In this document: positions 9,058 to 18,621 of the stretch, one piece after another | How the letters are laid out: every line of letters begins with the position of its first letter | Position numbering within the stretch: the stretch's first letter is position 1 | Assembly: GCF_040396155.1 (NCBI RefSeq) | Contig: NZ_JBEBOY010000017.1 | Location: 1-64,000, forward strand | Origin: Tissierella praeacuta_A | Lineage (GTDB): Bacteria; Bacillota; Clostridia; Tissierellales; Tissierellaceae | Length of the DNA: 64,000 nt | Direction of reading: 5' to 3' | Made by a program: the position numbers and the translations under genes | The notes under the pieces: generated by a model | What the model saw: only the letters and a program-made list of their open reading frames with translations | Told to the model about the DNA's origin: nothing | Databases searched by the model: none

Positions 9058-9456
9058 CTATTTGTAATTTAAATTATTGTATTCTTCGTTGGTCATCAAC
9101 CGCCATCCATTTTCCTCTTCCCAGATCAACGTAACATCTTCCAATGAAGCATCCCACTCCGCATTGGGAATCGCCCTACGAAGTGTCGTTAGCCATTGTA
9201 TAAGGAAAAACAATGCTTTTGTTTGCATTTCTAACGAGTCCTGATCCTGCATATCATCATAAGGATAAGGAAGCTTTGCAGACCCAGATAAGATACAAGT
9301 GGGATCTGCTAGGTCATAGGAATACTGACATAGTGCTTCACCACTTTCCAGATAGGGATAGCTTGCCTCACATTCTTTTAAAATCTGTGTAATCTGATCT
9401 TGCTCTATTTTAGTAAGTGGATAGCTTCTATTCACTTGGTAATAGATACTTGTCAT
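9058..9456 (-). CDS. Uncharacterised immunity-type protein
   Basis: A 132-residue acidic, Tyr/Trp-rich soluble protein with no signal peptide or membrane segment and a good AAAGGAGC ribosome site. Its size, acidity and position directly beside an Imm22-like gene suggest another orphan immunity protein, but I recognise no family. Composition is less AT-rich than its neighbours by eye, as is common for such acquired genes. Confidence 0.55.
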   Translation of the reverse strand: MTSIYYQVNRSYPLTKIEQDQITQILKECEASYPYLESGEALCQYSYDLADPTCILSGSAKLPYPYDDMQDQDSLEMQTKALFFLIQWLTTLRRAIPNAEWDASLEDVTLIWEEENGWRLMTNEEYNNLNYK

Positions 9457-9543
9457 TTCTTTTTGCTCCTTTCATCGTAAAATATAAAACTTCTGTCGAT
9501 TTATTTTATTTCTCCTACGGGAACAAATACTCATAATATACGT

Positions 9544-9680
9544 TTAATAAACCTTAAGTTTGATAGTGTAGTCAAATTTGTGCTTGTTTATCATTTTATG
9601 CTCTGTAAAATATTCCTCATAAAAATTATACATGATTTCAGAATCTTTAGCACTATACTTTTTTCCATATAAGTTTGTCT
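9544..9680 (-). pseudogene. Gene relic, family not recognised
   Basis: A 45-codon open stretch encodes a coding-like C-terminus (NLYGKKYSAKDSEIMY ... HKFDYTIKLKVY, stop at 9544) with a stop codon immediately upstream and no start. It appears to be the 3' end of a lost gene. The rest of 9457-10044 holds only a hairpin (arms AATAGCCT 9711-9718 and AGGCTATT 9740-9747) and AT-rich sequence in front of the AraC gene. Confidence 0.35.
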
Positions 9681-10044
9681 AATCGTTTATAATCGAAACG
9701 CATCAGCAACAATAGCCTAGATCTGTACTTGATAAAGATAGGCTATTTTCCATGAATAATGTGTTTGGGTAATACTCTCATGGTAAACTTATGAAAACAT
9801 TATAGTTTTATTTGTACAAAATCTAGGTACTTAACTTTATTCTTCTATTTATATTTTAATTTTTTATATTATTTAGTTCAATAAATATATATCCTTTTAT
9901 TTTTCATTTTAACAAGGACTTCTTCTCTCTTGTTAAGACTCATTTTCAACGCTGATTCATAACATGAGATTTACTATCAATGAACTTTATTATACAATAT
10001 AATTGATTAATATATTTTTACTTAATAAGTAAAGGGGTGTTACT

Positions 10045-11031
10045 TTGGATATAGCATATTATTATCCTGACGATGTTAAAAGGAATATAAATGAAGATAA
10101 TTCAATTACATATATACTCTCTAATAATACAGGGGAAGGTTTTGTTAAACAATATAATGTATTTTCAGGAATTGAAATTTTCTATCATAGTATGCATTTA
10201 GAAAAATATGATTATGATAAAATTCCTATAAAAGATACTATTGAGATTAATTTTTGTACAGAAGGAAGGATTGAATCTGAACTTAATGATGGAAAATACA
10301 TATATATTGGGAAAAGTGATTTATCTATTTTTGAACTATCTCATGAAGCTATTAATTCTACTTTTCCATTAAATCATTATCACGGAATATCTATTTTAAT
10401 AAATATTCCAAAGGCAAATATAAGTTTAAATAATATTGCTAAATCTATGGACCTTACCAGTATAGATTTATATGAGATTAGGGATAATTTGAAGAATGAC
10501 AATTCACAGATTAGATTGATTATAAGAAATGCTAAAGAAATAAATCATATTTTTGAAGAATTAAATTCTGCTCCTAAAGAGCTTTTAGAATACTATTTTA
10601 AATTAAAGGTACTAGAAATTATATTGTTCTTAAGTAAAATTGACGGCAAATCTATTTTTGATACTCCTAAATACTATTATAAAAATCAAGTTAGCACTAT
10701 TAAAAATATAAAAGAGTTTTTAACAGAAAATATTTCTAAGAATTACACTATTAAAGAATTATCATCAATTTTTAATATTTCAGAATCATCTTTGAAAGAA
10801 TGTTTTAAAGATGTGTATGGAACTACTATCTATAGTTTTACTAGATCTTATAGAATGGATTTAGCCGCAAAATTACTATCAACTACAAATGATACAATTT
10901 TAGATATTGCTCTAAAATCTGGATATAAAAGTCCAGGTAAATTTTCATCAAGTTTTAAAACAGAGTTTAATCTACTACCTTCTGATTATAGAAAAATTAA
11001 AAAACAAAATAATCAAAAACAAACTTATTAA
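10045..11031 (+). CDS. AraC-family regulator, PchR/YbtA-like
   Basis: A 328-residue regulator starting at TTG 10045 with AAAGGGG seven bases upstream. The N-terminal ~215 residues resemble the ligand-binding domain of siderophore-sensing AraC proteins. The C-terminal ~100 residues carry two helix-turn-helices: YTIKELSSIFNISESSLK, and DIALKSGYKSPGKFSSSFK followed by LPSDYRK. PchR and YbtA bind ferri-siderophores and activate uptake genes. It converges on the ABC importer operon (10045-15890), separated by a bidirectional terminator. A second similar regulator lies at 17658. Role as an inducer-responsive activator of the importer is inferred. Confidence 0.85.
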   Translation: MDIAYYYPDDVKRNINEDNSITYILSNNTGEGFVKQYNVFSGIEIFYHSMHLEKYDYDKIPIKDTIEINFCTEGRIESELNDGKYIYIGKSDLSIFELSHEAINSTFPLNHYHGISILINIPKANISLNNIAKSMDLTSIDLYEIRDNLKNDNSQIRLIIRNAKEINHIFEELNSAPKELLEYYFKLKVLEIILFLSKIDGKSIFDTPKYYYKNQVSTIKNIKEFLTENISKNYTIKELSSIFNISESSLKECFKDVYGTTIYSFTRSYRMDLAAKLLSTTNDTILDIALKSGYKSPGKFSSSFKTEFNLLPSDYRKIKKQNNQKQTY

Positions 11032-11065
11032 AAATAGCTTTAAACCATATGGTTTAAAGCTATTT
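11032..11065. terminator. Bidirectional intrinsic terminator
   Basis: A 15-bp stem (11032-11046 with 11051-11065, AAATAGCTTTAAACC and its complement) with a 4-base loop separates the convergent AraC and substrate-binding-protein genes, which end at 11031 and 11069. T-rich sequence follows on the plus strand and A-rich sequence precedes it. Confidence 0.88.
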
Positions 11066-11068
11066 CTT

Positions 11069-12691
11069 TTAGTTATTTGGAACTACTCCAAAAATATCAA
11101 AAAATTGTGGCACACTTGAGAAATTATAAGATTTTATCTTATTTCCATTATATACTACTAAATCTTTTGCATAACTAATAGGTAAATCTACTACATTGTT
11201 GTTATTTTCATTTAATAATACTTTAAAGATTTCTTTAACTCTTTCTTCATCTTTTGTATTGGAGAATTCTTCAATTTGTCCTTTTATATCTTCGTAGTTA
11301 TCTAAACCTTGGTATGATATATTATGAGGGTCTGCTCCCATAGATTCTGTAAAGAATTTATTTGGTTCAGTATAAGAACCTTCTGTATTCCAAGTAGTTA
11401 TATCATATTTTCCTTCTACCCCATCTACCCACCAAGTCATTTGGTCTTTTCCTTCAGTTATAACCGCTATACCTATTTTTCCTAAATCTGCTTTCACAGC
11501 TTGAGCTATTTCATTTGATAATGATAAATCTGTCCAATAAGTATATAAAATGCTAAGTTTCTTACCATCTTTTTCATAAATATTTGTGCTTTCGTTTAAA
11601 GTCCATCCTGACTTTTCAATATATTCTTTGGCTTTATCTACATTATAATCATACACTTCATCTATTTCTACATCAGTATAGGGTGTTCCCTTTCTAAAAA
11701 GTCTTTCAGCAACTTTTTCATTTCCTAAAGTTAATCCTTCTGCAATAGCTTTTTTATTTACTCCATAAGCTATGGCCCTCCTAATATTTATATCTGATAA
11801 AGTTTCAGAAGACGCATTTAAAATTAAATTTCTTGTAAGAGTCGGATTTTCATTAACTTGTCCTTTTATATCTTTTAATGATATGGCTTGAGTAAAATCG
11901 TCATATGTTATTAAATCCGCTCCATATACTAAATCTACTTCTCCAGAATTTAAAGCTTGTATTCTAGATGAGTTTTCTGGGATATATTTTACTATGATTT
12001 TTTCATAATATGGTTTTTCTCCCCAATAATTTTCATTTCTAACAAATACAGTTGAATCTCCAGATATAAAACTTTCTCTTACATAAGGACCTGTTCCAAT
12101 TACATCAGTAAAAGTTTGATAATTTCCTTCTTCTATAACATTAGGACTCATCATAGACATAACATTTTGGAAACAAAAATCATTTATATAAAATAAAGAT
12201 GGTCGAGGAAAAGTTATAGCAACTGTATATTCATCTATGACCTCTACTTTTTCTAATTCTGCTACTGCTTTTATACCACTGAAATTAGGGTTTAAGTGAT
12301 TAAAATCTAAAGCCTTTTTTACAGATTCAGCGTTAAAATCTTCTCCATCATGATATTTTATTCCTTCTTGTAATTTAAAAGTTAAAACTGTTCCTTCATC
12401 ATTCCATTCCCATTCTTTAGCTAAATTTGGAACAATCTTATCATTTTCATATTTAACTAATGGCTCATATATAAGTCCACAAGCTATATTGTTTTCTTTA
12501 TTCATAGTCAGTGTAGTTAAATTAGTAAGTTCTTTTGCAGTACATATTACTAATTCTTTAGATTCTTCTTTTGTAACTTCCTCTTTCAAAGCTTCTTCTA
12601 CTGCTACCTCTTCTTTTTTGCTACATCCAGTTAATATATTTACTAATAACATTAAAGTTAAAGCAAGTATACCTATTTTTTTAATTTTCAT
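11069..12691 (-). CDS. Family 5 ABC substrate-binding lipoprotein (peptide/nickel type)
   Basis: A 540-residue lipoprotein: signal peptide with ILTGC lipobox, an acidic KE-rich linker, then an SBP_bac_5 fold (LTFKLQEGIKYHDGEDF near residue 100, the family signature). Such proteins capture oligopeptides, nickel chelates, haem or metal-opine complexes. It is the last gene of a five-gene operon; its start overlaps the upstream ATPase by 4 bp. The operon's promoter has a Fur box (15950-15964) and siderophore-type AraC regulators flank it, so I infer that an iron chelate, not a peptide, is the ligand. Confidence 0.9.
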   Translation of the reverse strand: MKIKKIGILALTLMLLVNILTGCSKKEEVAVEEALKEEVTKEESKELVICTAKELTNLTTLTMNKENNIACGLIYEPLVKYENDKIVPNLAKEWEWNDEGTVLTFKLQEGIKYHDGEDFNAESVKKALDFNHLNPNFSGIKAVAELEKVEVIDEYTVAITFPRPSLFYINDFCFQNVMSMMSPNVIEEGNYQTFTDVIGTGPYVRESFISGDSTVFVRNENYWGEKPYYEKIIVKYIPENSSRIQALNSGEVDLVYGADLITYDDFTQAISLKDIKGQVNENPTLTRNLILNASSETLSDINIRRAIAYGVNKKAIAEGLTLGNEKVAERLFRKGTPYTDVEIDEVYDYNVDKAKEYIEKSGWTLNESTNIYEKDGKKLSILYTYWTDLSLSNEIAQAVKADLGKIGIAVITEGKDQMTWWVDGVEGKYDITTWNTEGSYTEPNKFFTESMGADPHNISYQGLDNYEDIKGQIEEFSNTKDEERVKEIFKVLLNENNNNVVDLPISYAKDLVVYNGNKIKSYNFSSVPQFFDIFGVVPNN

Positions 12692-13410
12692 ATTATCATC
12701 CTTTCTTCTTTTGTAGCTTTTTCATACATTATCTTTCCCTTATCCATATATAAAAGCCTATTAGAAATCCTTTTAGCACTTTCTTCATCATGAGTTATAA
12801 ATATTACTGTCATTTCAAAATCTCTTATAGAATTACTTATCATATCTAAAACCATATCTTCAGATATCAAATCTAATCCACTAGTGATTTCATCCAATAC
12901 TAAAAAACTAGGGTTTGTTCCTAAGGCTCTAATTAAAGATACTCTTCTAGCTTCTCCGCCAGATAATTTTCTAACAGGGGTATTTAAAATCTCTTCTTTC
13001 ATATTTAACTTTTTCATAAGTTCTAAAAGGATTTCTTTTCTTTCATCTTTATTATAATTAGTTAGATTTACTAGGCCTTCTTCCATATTTCTTAAAACAC
13101 TTAATTTAGGATTTAATGTACCTGATGTATCTTGAAATACTGTTTGAATATTTTTTCTAAAATTTAGTAACTTTTTTCCTTTTAAATTTGTAATATTTTC
13201 TTTATCAAAAAACATTTGTCCAGATGTAGGATTTTCTATTTTAGAAATTATTTTAGCAAGTGTACTTTTTCCAGAGCCACTTTCACCTAATATAGATATA
13301 CTTTCTCCAGACCTTATTTTAAAATCTATATTATCTAAAGCATGAAATTCACCTTTATTAGTCATATAGGTTTTATTTATGCCTTGAAGCAATATTTCTC
13401 TGTATTCCAT
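12688..13410 (-). CDS. ABC importer ATPase 2 (DppF/NikE-like)
   Basis: A 240-residue nucleotide-binding domain with Walker A GESGSGKST, signature LSGGEARR, Walker B FLVLDEITSGLD and the H-loop His in IFITHDEE. The Pro of the usual DEPT is Ile here (DEIT), a tolerated variant. It overlaps the first ATPase gene by 34 bp and the binding-protein gene by 4 bp, so the operon is translationally coupled. It lacks the C-terminal oligopeptide domain of full-length OppF, like NikE. Confidence 0.9.
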   Translation of the reverse strand: MEYREILLQGINKTYMTNKGEFHALDNIDFKIRSGESISILGESGSGKSTLAKIISKIENPTSGQMFFDKENITNLKGKKLLNFRKNIQTVFQDTSGTLNPKLSVLRNMEEGLVNLTNYNKDERKEILLELMKKLNMKEEILNTPVRKLSGGEARRVSLIRALGTNPSFLVLDEITSGLDLISEDMVLDMISNSIRDFEMTVIFITHDEESAKRISNRLLYMDKGKIMYEKATKEERMII

Positions 13411-14177
13411 GTTCTATCATCCTTTAACTTTCTCATCTTCTTAATCTGTTTCATAAACTCACTCTTAGGTTCTGATAATATAGAACTTATAGACCCATTT
13501 CCTACCATTTCTCCATCTTCCATTACATAAACCTGTTCACATATTTCTTCAAGAACATCTATATTATGAGATATTAATAAAATACCTGAAGATTCTTTGA
13601 ACTTTTTTAATTCATTGACCAATATTTTAGTATTTTCAAAATCTAATGCAGAAGTAGGCTCATCAGCCAATATATAATCCGTATTTAAACCAGTTAATAT
13701 TGCACAAGTTATTCTCTGCAACTGTCCTCCTGATAATTCATTGGAATTTGAATTTAAAATCCTATCTGTATCATTTAGTCCTAGTTGTTTTAGCTTTTCT
13801 ACTGCTATGGATTTCGCATTTTTTTTAGATATATTTAATCTATCTGTAAAAATTTCAATCATTAATTTTTCAGTAGTATATCTAGTATCAAAAGCTGACA
13901 TTGGATTTTGTGGAATATAACCTATTTTTCTTCCACTTATTTTTCGTATTTCCTTATTAGACAAATCAGTTATATTTAAACTGTCTATAAAAATATCTCC
14001 ATTATATTTTTTGAAATTAGAATTATTTATTCCAAAAATAGTTTTTAAAAGAGTACTTTTTCCCGAACCACTTTTACCTGTTAATCCTACTATTTCTCCT
14101 TTAGATATATTTAAATTTATATCTTTAATAATCTTCTTTTCATTTGTTCCTACTGTTAGATTTTTAATTTCAATCAT
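13377..14177 (-). CDS. ABC importer ATPase 1 (DppD/NikD-like)
   Basis: A 266-residue ATPase with Walker A GKSGSGKST, a Q-loop GYIPQNPMSAFD that is typical of Opp/Nik ATPases, signature LSGGQLQR, Walker B YILADEPTSALD and H-loop LLISHN. It pairs with the ATPase at 12688 to power the permease pair. Its start overlaps the upstream permease gene by 8 bp. Confidence 0.92.
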   Translation of the reverse strand: MIEIKNLTVGTNEKKIIKDINLNISKGEIVGLTGKSGSGKSTLLKTIFGINNSNFKKYNGDIFIDSLNITDLSNKEIRKISGRKIGYIPQNPMSAFDTRYTTEKLMIEIFTDRLNISKKNAKSIAVEKLKQLGLNDTDRILNSNSNELSGGQLQRITCAILTGLNTDYILADEPTSALDFENTKILVNELKKFKESSGILLISHNIDVLEEICEQVYVMEDGEMVGNGSISSILSEPKSEFMKQIKKMRKLKDDRTWNTEKYCFKA

Positions 14178-14961
14178 TGCTATTCAATCCTCCTATACTA
14201 CTTCCCATAATATTAAAAGTTAAAGAGGATATTATTACAGCAAGTATTGGATATATAATTAGTTTAGGATTTACTAGTCCATAATTTCTAGATTCTAGAA
14301 TCATAGTTCCCCAGTCCACCACATTATCCCCAAGATTTAATCCTATAAAGGAAAATCCTGTTATTGTAAGTATCATGTCTGCTGAAGATAATGAGATAAA
14401 CTCAATCATATCATTAAATATATTTGGTAGAATATGAACAAATAGTATTCTAAATTTTGAAGCTCCTGATGACCTAACACATAATACATATGCTTTTTTT
14501 AGTTCTAAATCTGTCTTTGTCTTTACAAGTTTCATATATCTTAGAGAATAAGAAACTGTCATAGCTAAAATCATAGTTCTAATTCCATTTCCCCAAGCAC
14601 CTATAAAAACTATTAAATATGCAATTGGCGGAATAGAAGTTATTGCATTTATAGCTCCATCTACTATTGAGTAAGTTCCAATTATAGATTTAGAAAGTAT
14701 CACTCCTAATAAAGTTCCTACTATAAATATAATTAGTCCACCAAATAAAATAATTCCTAATGTAGTTTTTCCTCCGTATAATAATCTAGATAAAACACAT
14801 CTTCCTAAATGGTCTGTACCTAGTAGATATTTATTAGAAGAACTTTGAAATCTATTCATAATATCTGCTTCTTGTGGATCATTTGGTGCAAATAAAAAAC
14901 TCATAAACATTAAAATAATTAATATTATAGAAATTCCTACAGTTATATATTTCTTATTCAT
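14170..14961 (-). CDS. ABC importer permease 2 (DppC/NikC-like)
   Basis: A 263-residue inner-membrane permease with an N-terminal membrane segment, the DppC-type sequence LLGTDHLGRCVLSRLLYGG after it, five further hydrophobic segments and an EAA loop (SSGASKFRILFVHILPN). It lies 2 bp after the first permease gene and forms the channel with it. Confidence 0.92.
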   Translation of the reverse strand: MNKKYITVGISIILIILMFMSFLFAPNDPQEADIMNRFQSSSNKYLLGTDHLGRCVLSRLLYGGKTTLGIILFGGLIIFIVGTLLGVILSKSIIGTYSIVDGAINAITSIPPIAYLIVFIGAWGNGIRTMILAMTVSYSLRYMKLVKTKTDLELKKAYVLCVRSSGASKFRILFVHILPNIFNDMIEFISLSSADMILTITGFSFIGLNLGDNVVDWGTMILESRNYGLVNPKLIIYPILAVIISSLTFNIMGSSIGGLNSND

Positions 14962-14963
14962 AG

Positions 14964-15890
14964 CTAACTCCTTTCTCCTTCTATTCTTTCATTTATAATA
15001 TCCGCCATAATATTCATTAAAGCTATGAAAAAAGCCAAGAAAAATACTGTTGAATGTATCATAGGAGCATCTCTTTCTATAACACTATTTACAATTAAAT
15101 ATCCAAAACCTGGTACTGAAAACACTCTCTCTATTACAGTAGCCCCTGCTATGGATAGACCTATACTCTGTAGAAAACTCGGAATAATTCCTAGTATTCC
15201 ATTTGGGATTAAATGATTTATAAGCATTTTAAATTCAGACAAACCTTGACATCTTAAGTACGTAGAATAATCTTCATTACTCTCTTTAATTAGCCCGTTA
15301 TAAAATAACGGTACATAAAAACATATTATAAAAACTGCTAAACATATAGCTGGAGGAATTGAACCTTTAAACCCAATATTATTAGTAACAGAAATTAAAT
15401 TATATTTAACACCAAAAATATCTAAAAATAAAGTAGATATATAAAATGATGGTACTGATATTCCAACTATACATAATACTTTAAATAATCTTCTTATGAG
15501 TTTATTTTTTATAATAAACATAAGTGACCCAATAACTATGATTAATACAAATTGTATAATTGATGATATTCCTACAATTAATAATGTTTTAGGAAAGGCT
15601 TTCCATATTTCATCCCAAACACTATATCCACTTACTAAGGATTTTCCTAAATCCATTTGAAATAATCCTTTTAGCCAAGAAAAATATTGTACAAGTAATG
15701 GTTTATCAAAACCCATACTGATTCTAATATTTTCTATTTGAAGTTCTGTTGGATTTCCTATTGCCCTTTTAGCATAAGCCGTTGCAGGATCAACTTTTGA
15801 AACTCTCATAAGTATAAATGAAAGTAAAGTTACAAATAATAAAGTGAAAAAAAGTTCACTTAATCTCTTTATAATCTTTTTTACATCCAA
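14964..15890 (-). CDS. ABC importer permease 1 (DppB/NikB-like)
   Basis: A 308-residue permease, first gene of the operon. Six membrane segments; an EAA loop (QGLSEFKMLINHLIPNG) and the family end VFSVPGFGYLIVNSVIERD are visible. The only in-frame start is TTG 15890, with AGGTG some distance upstream, so translation may be weak or regulated. A near-perfect Fur box lies 60 bp upstream. Confidence 0.9.
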   Translation of the reverse strand: MDVKKIIKRLSELFFTLLFVTLLSFILMRVSKVDPATAYAKRAIGNPTELQIENIRISMGFDKPLLVQYFSWLKGLFQMDLGKSLVSGYSVWDEIWKAFPKTLLIVGISSIIQFVLIIVIGSLMFIIKNKLIRRLFKVLCIVGISVPSFYISTLFLDIFGVKYNLISVTNNIGFKGSIPPAICLAVFIICFYVPLFYNGLIKESNEDYSTYLRCQGLSEFKMLINHLIPNGILGIIPSFLQSIGLSIAGATVIERVFSVPGFGYLIVNSVIERDAPMIHSTVFFLAFFIALMNIMADIINERIEGERS

Positions 15891-15949
15891 TTTTATAATA
15901 CATCACCTACTTTCTTAATTGATTTTCATAAGAATAAATATACACTAAT

Positions 15950-15964
15950 TGATAATGATTATCT
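15950..15964. promoter_or_regulatory. Fur box in the ABC importer promoter
   Basis: TGATAATGATTATCT matches the 7-1-7 Fur consensus TGATAATNATTATCA at 14 of 15 positions. It lies 60 bp before the first permease start and just upstream of a possible -10 (TATATT read leftward, 15942-15937), so bound Fur would block the promoter when iron is plentiful. Confidence 0.8.
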
Positions 15965-16021
15965 TTCCTGTTTGGACTTTTCTTTTCCCTTTTAGATATT
16001 TTTGTGAATTAATAGTAAGCA

Positions 16022-16049
16022 AGTAGGAGATAATCAACTACCTCCTACT
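16022..16049. terminator. Hairpin after the MATE gene
   Basis: Arms AGTAGGAG (16022-16029) and CTCCTACT (16042-16049) pair around a 12-base loop just past the MATE stop codon. There is no long U tract, so termination is uncertain. Confidence 0.4.
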
Positions 16050-16074
16050 CGATTAATCTTATATTCTAAGTTTT

Positions 16075-17421
16075 TTATAATTCTATCTTTATAGCTTTTA
16101 ATCTTTTATATTCTTTTTTCTGTAATGCTAGTCCTACTATAATCATGATGAAGTCTACAATTGGTTGAGCGAACCAAACTCCATTGATTCCAAATGTTTT
16201 TGAAAACAATAGTAAGCTAGGAACAAATAATATTAGTTGTCTTAGTAAAACTATTCTACTGGCAATGCTGCCTTTACCTATGGATTGAAAAAATGTTATG
16301 TTCATTATCATTATTCCATAAAGAATGAATACGGTATAGAAACTTCTAAAATATCCTATGCCTAAAGCTATTATTTCACTATTTATATTAAAAAGACTTA
16401 AAATAAAATCTGGTTTTAACATAATTGGTAGATAAAAAATTCCAGCAAGGATAGTGCCCCATTTCATAAATATTTTTACTGCTTCTATTACTCTATGATA
16501 TTTTTGGGCGCCATAGTTTGTTCCTACAATAGGTTGAAGTCCTTGACTCATTCCCCATATAGGTATAAAGCAAAATGCATAAAGACTTAGACTTGCTGAC
16601 ATTAAAATCCCATGGATCTCTCCTCCATATTTAAAAGACTGTCTGTATAGAAGAGTCTGCTGAATCATCATAAGTACTTGTATTATCATTGCAGATATTC
16701 CTACCTGAAACATCTCTAAGTAGATGGTTTTTTCAAATTTTATTTTTGTTATCTTTATATTTTTGCTTTTGTTTTTAAAGTAGTTCCATGTTACTATTGC
16801 CTGAATTATTTGTGCTACTACAGTAGCTATTGCAGCCCCTTCTATTCCATAGTTTCCCATGTTCTTCATTAAGATTGGATCTAGTACTATATTTATAAAA
16901 GCTCCAAGTCCCATAATCTTCATAGCGTCTTTCATAAGACCTTCTCCGCGGATTAACATATTAGCACTTTGAGTGAAGTTTACAAATAATGATCCTATAT
17001 ATGCAATTCTTAGATATCTAACTCCTAAATCTAATATTTCTCCAGTTGCACCGGACATTCCTATTAGTTTTCTTGAAAAAGTGATTCCGAAAATAGTTAT
17101 TATTGTTGAAAAAAGAATTATCCATGCCATTAGATTTCCCATAATCTTGTCTACAGTTTTTTTATCATCTCTTCCCAAGGCACGAGAGAGTATGGAAACT
17201 GAACCTACTCCTACTAGCGTGGCTATTCCGTTGTTAAGCATGGTAAAGGGTGTTGCTATACTTATGGCACTCATGGCCTTTTCTCCTAATATTTGTCCTC
17301 CAAAAACTCTATCCATAAAGGGATAGAGACCTATTATTACCATTCCTATAATTGCAGGAATAGATAATTTAAACATAAGTTTTTTTATATCCTGATTTAA
17401 TATTTCATCTTTCATAGTCAT
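16075..17421 (-). CDS. MATE-family efflux transporter
   Basis: A 448-residue, 12-segment membrane protein of the NorM/DinF superfamily, starting at ATG 17421 behind AAGGAGAG. The N-terminus (LMFKLSIPAIIGM), the MDRVFGGQILG segment after helix 1 and the internal two-fold repeat are typical. MATE pumps exchange Na+ or H+ for drugs or metabolites. It sits between the importer operon and an AraC gene, with its own perfect Fur box upstream (17552-17566). I infer a role in the same iron-responsive unit, for example export of a metallophore or its by-product, but drug efflux is possible. Confidence 0.88.
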   Translation of the reverse strand: MTMKDEILNQDIKKLMFKLSIPAIIGMVIIGLYPFMDRVFGGQILGEKAMSAISIATPFTMLNNGIATLVGVGSVSILSRALGRDDKKTVDKIMGNLMAWIILFSTIITIFGITFSRKLIGMSGATGEILDLGVRYLRIAYIGSLFVNFTQSANMLIRGEGLMKDAMKIMGLGAFINIVLDPILMKNMGNYGIEGAAIATVVAQIIQAIVTWNYFKNKSKNIKITKIKFEKTIYLEMFQVGISAMIIQVLMMIQQTLLYRQSFKYGGEIHGILMSASLSLYAFCFIPIWGMSQGLQPIVGTNYGAQKYHRVIEAVKIFMKWGTILAGIFYLPIMLKPDFILSLFNINSEIIALGIGYFRSFYTVFILYGIMIMNITFFQSIGKGSIASRIVLLRQLILFVPSLLLFSKTFGINGVWFAQPIVDFIMIIVGLALQKKEYKRLKAIKIEL

Positions 17422-17472
17422 TTCTCTCTCCTTTTAATTACTCTTATCTGCTAAATACTAGGCGTTCCTGTT

Positions 17473-17508
17473 TTATAATATCTTAAGTCTTCTGTTAATC
17501 TCTTTCAT
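17473..17508 (-). CDS. Possible 11-residue leader peptide before the MATE gene
   Basis: A very strong ribosome site (AAGGAGGAG, 17511-17520 region) precedes ATG 17508 and encodes MKEINRRLKIL before a stop. It lies between the Fur box and the MATE start, so it would be on the MATE transcript. It could be a regulatory leader or a chance remnant of a lost gene. No attenuator hairpin is obvious between it and 17421. Confidence 0.35.
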   Translation of the reverse strand: MKEINRRLKIL

Positions 17509-17551
17509 ATTATCTCCTCCTTGTAAAAGCATTTATATTATGTTATATTGT

Positions 17552-17566
17552 TGATAATCATTATCA
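17552..17566. promoter_or_regulatory. Perfect Fur box between MATE and AraC genes
   Basis: TGATAATCATTATCA is an exact 7-1-7 Fur consensus palindrome, extended by one more T/A pair on each side. It lies 131 bp before the leftward MATE start and 92 bp before the rightward AraC start and can control both. An AT-rich -10-like stretch (TATAAC then AATATAAA read leftward) follows it on the MATE side. Confidence 0.88.
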
Positions 17567-17657
17567 ATGATATAGTTTTTTAATTTCTAAAACAATAGTT
17601 TAAGAGTTAGTACGACTTAAATAGATAATTAAAAGGTCAAAATGTATAGGTGATATT

Positions 17658-18611
17658 ATGGATTGTAGTGAAATCAGAAAAGAACAATTAAAATATTTTG
17701 GATTTATAAAAAAAGAAAATCCATTTTATAGAAATGGGGAATATTTTAATTTAAATAAAAAAATAGGTAATGGTGGATATTGGCTATATGATTATAAAGG
17801 CCTTTTTGCCATAAGTATTCATGATTTTTATTTCTTTAATGATTTTTATTTTTCAACAGATATGTATGTAGATGAAGATCCTAAGTATTTGAGTATCTCA
17901 TATAATATAGATATTACAGGCGATTTTTTAGATTCTAAGTTAAATATAAGAAACAATTCTATAAATGGATTTTTATATGGAGAAAATAGAATACATGCAC
18001 TTATAAAAAACAATACGCCTGTATATTCTATTTCTATAGAAATCTATCCCAAATATTATGAAGAACTTACTAATAGATTTGGTTTGGAAAAGAATTATTT
18101 AAAAAATGCCCTTTTAACTTTTAAAGGTGACACAGGTTTCTATGAAATGATGATACTTCTTCAAGAGATAATAAGCTTTAAAGGAATAGGACTTTCTGCA
18201 GAACTTTTCTACGAAAGTAAAGTTACTGAAGCCGTAGCACTTCTTTTAGCTAAAGTAGAAGAAGAAAATATATATGTATCTAATAAAGAATATCAAGAAA
18301 TTAAAGACATAAATAAATATATATTAAATAATTTAGATAGAAATATATCTCAAAAGGAACTCTGTGAGAAATTCTTTATGGGAAAAACTAAACTACAAAC
18401 TCAGTTTAAAAAAGTAAATAATCTAACTATTTCTGAATTTATTAAATTAAATAAAATAGAAAAATCTAAAACATTATTAAAAGATAATACTCTGAGTATC
18501 AAAGATATATCAAAACAACTAGGATATCCTAGCCAAAGTAGATTTACAGAAGTCTTTAAGGAAAGTACAAATATATTACCTAGTGAATATAGAAATATAC
18601 ATTGCTTGTGA
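17658..18611 (+). CDS. AraC-family regulator, second siderophore-type
   Basis: A 317-residue regulator with a variable N-terminal effector domain and a C-terminal double helix-turn-helix: ISQKELCEKFFMGKTKLQ, then SIKDISKQLGYPSQSRFTEVF and LPSEYRN. This C-terminal form is shared with PchR/YbtA-type proteins. It is divergent from the MATE gene, with the perfect Fur box in the shared promoter region, so it is probably made under iron starvation. ATG 17658 follows AGGTG. Confidence 0.85.
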   Translation: MDCSEIRKEQLKYFGFIKKENPFYRNGEYFNLNKKIGNGGYWLYDYKGLFAISIHDFYFFNDFYFSTDMYVDEDPKYLSISYNIDITGDFLDSKLNIRNNSINGFLYGENRIHALIKNNTPVYSISIEIYPKYYEELTNRFGLEKNYLKNALLTFKGDTGFYEMMILLQEIISFKGIGLSAELFYESKVTEAVALLLAKVEEENIYVSNKEYQEIKDINKYILNNLDRNISQKELCEKFFMGKTKLQTQFKKVNNLTISEFIKLNKIEKSKTLLKDNTLSIKDISKQLGYPSQSRFTEVFKESTNILPSEYRNIHCL

Positions 18612-18621
18612 TAAATCTATT

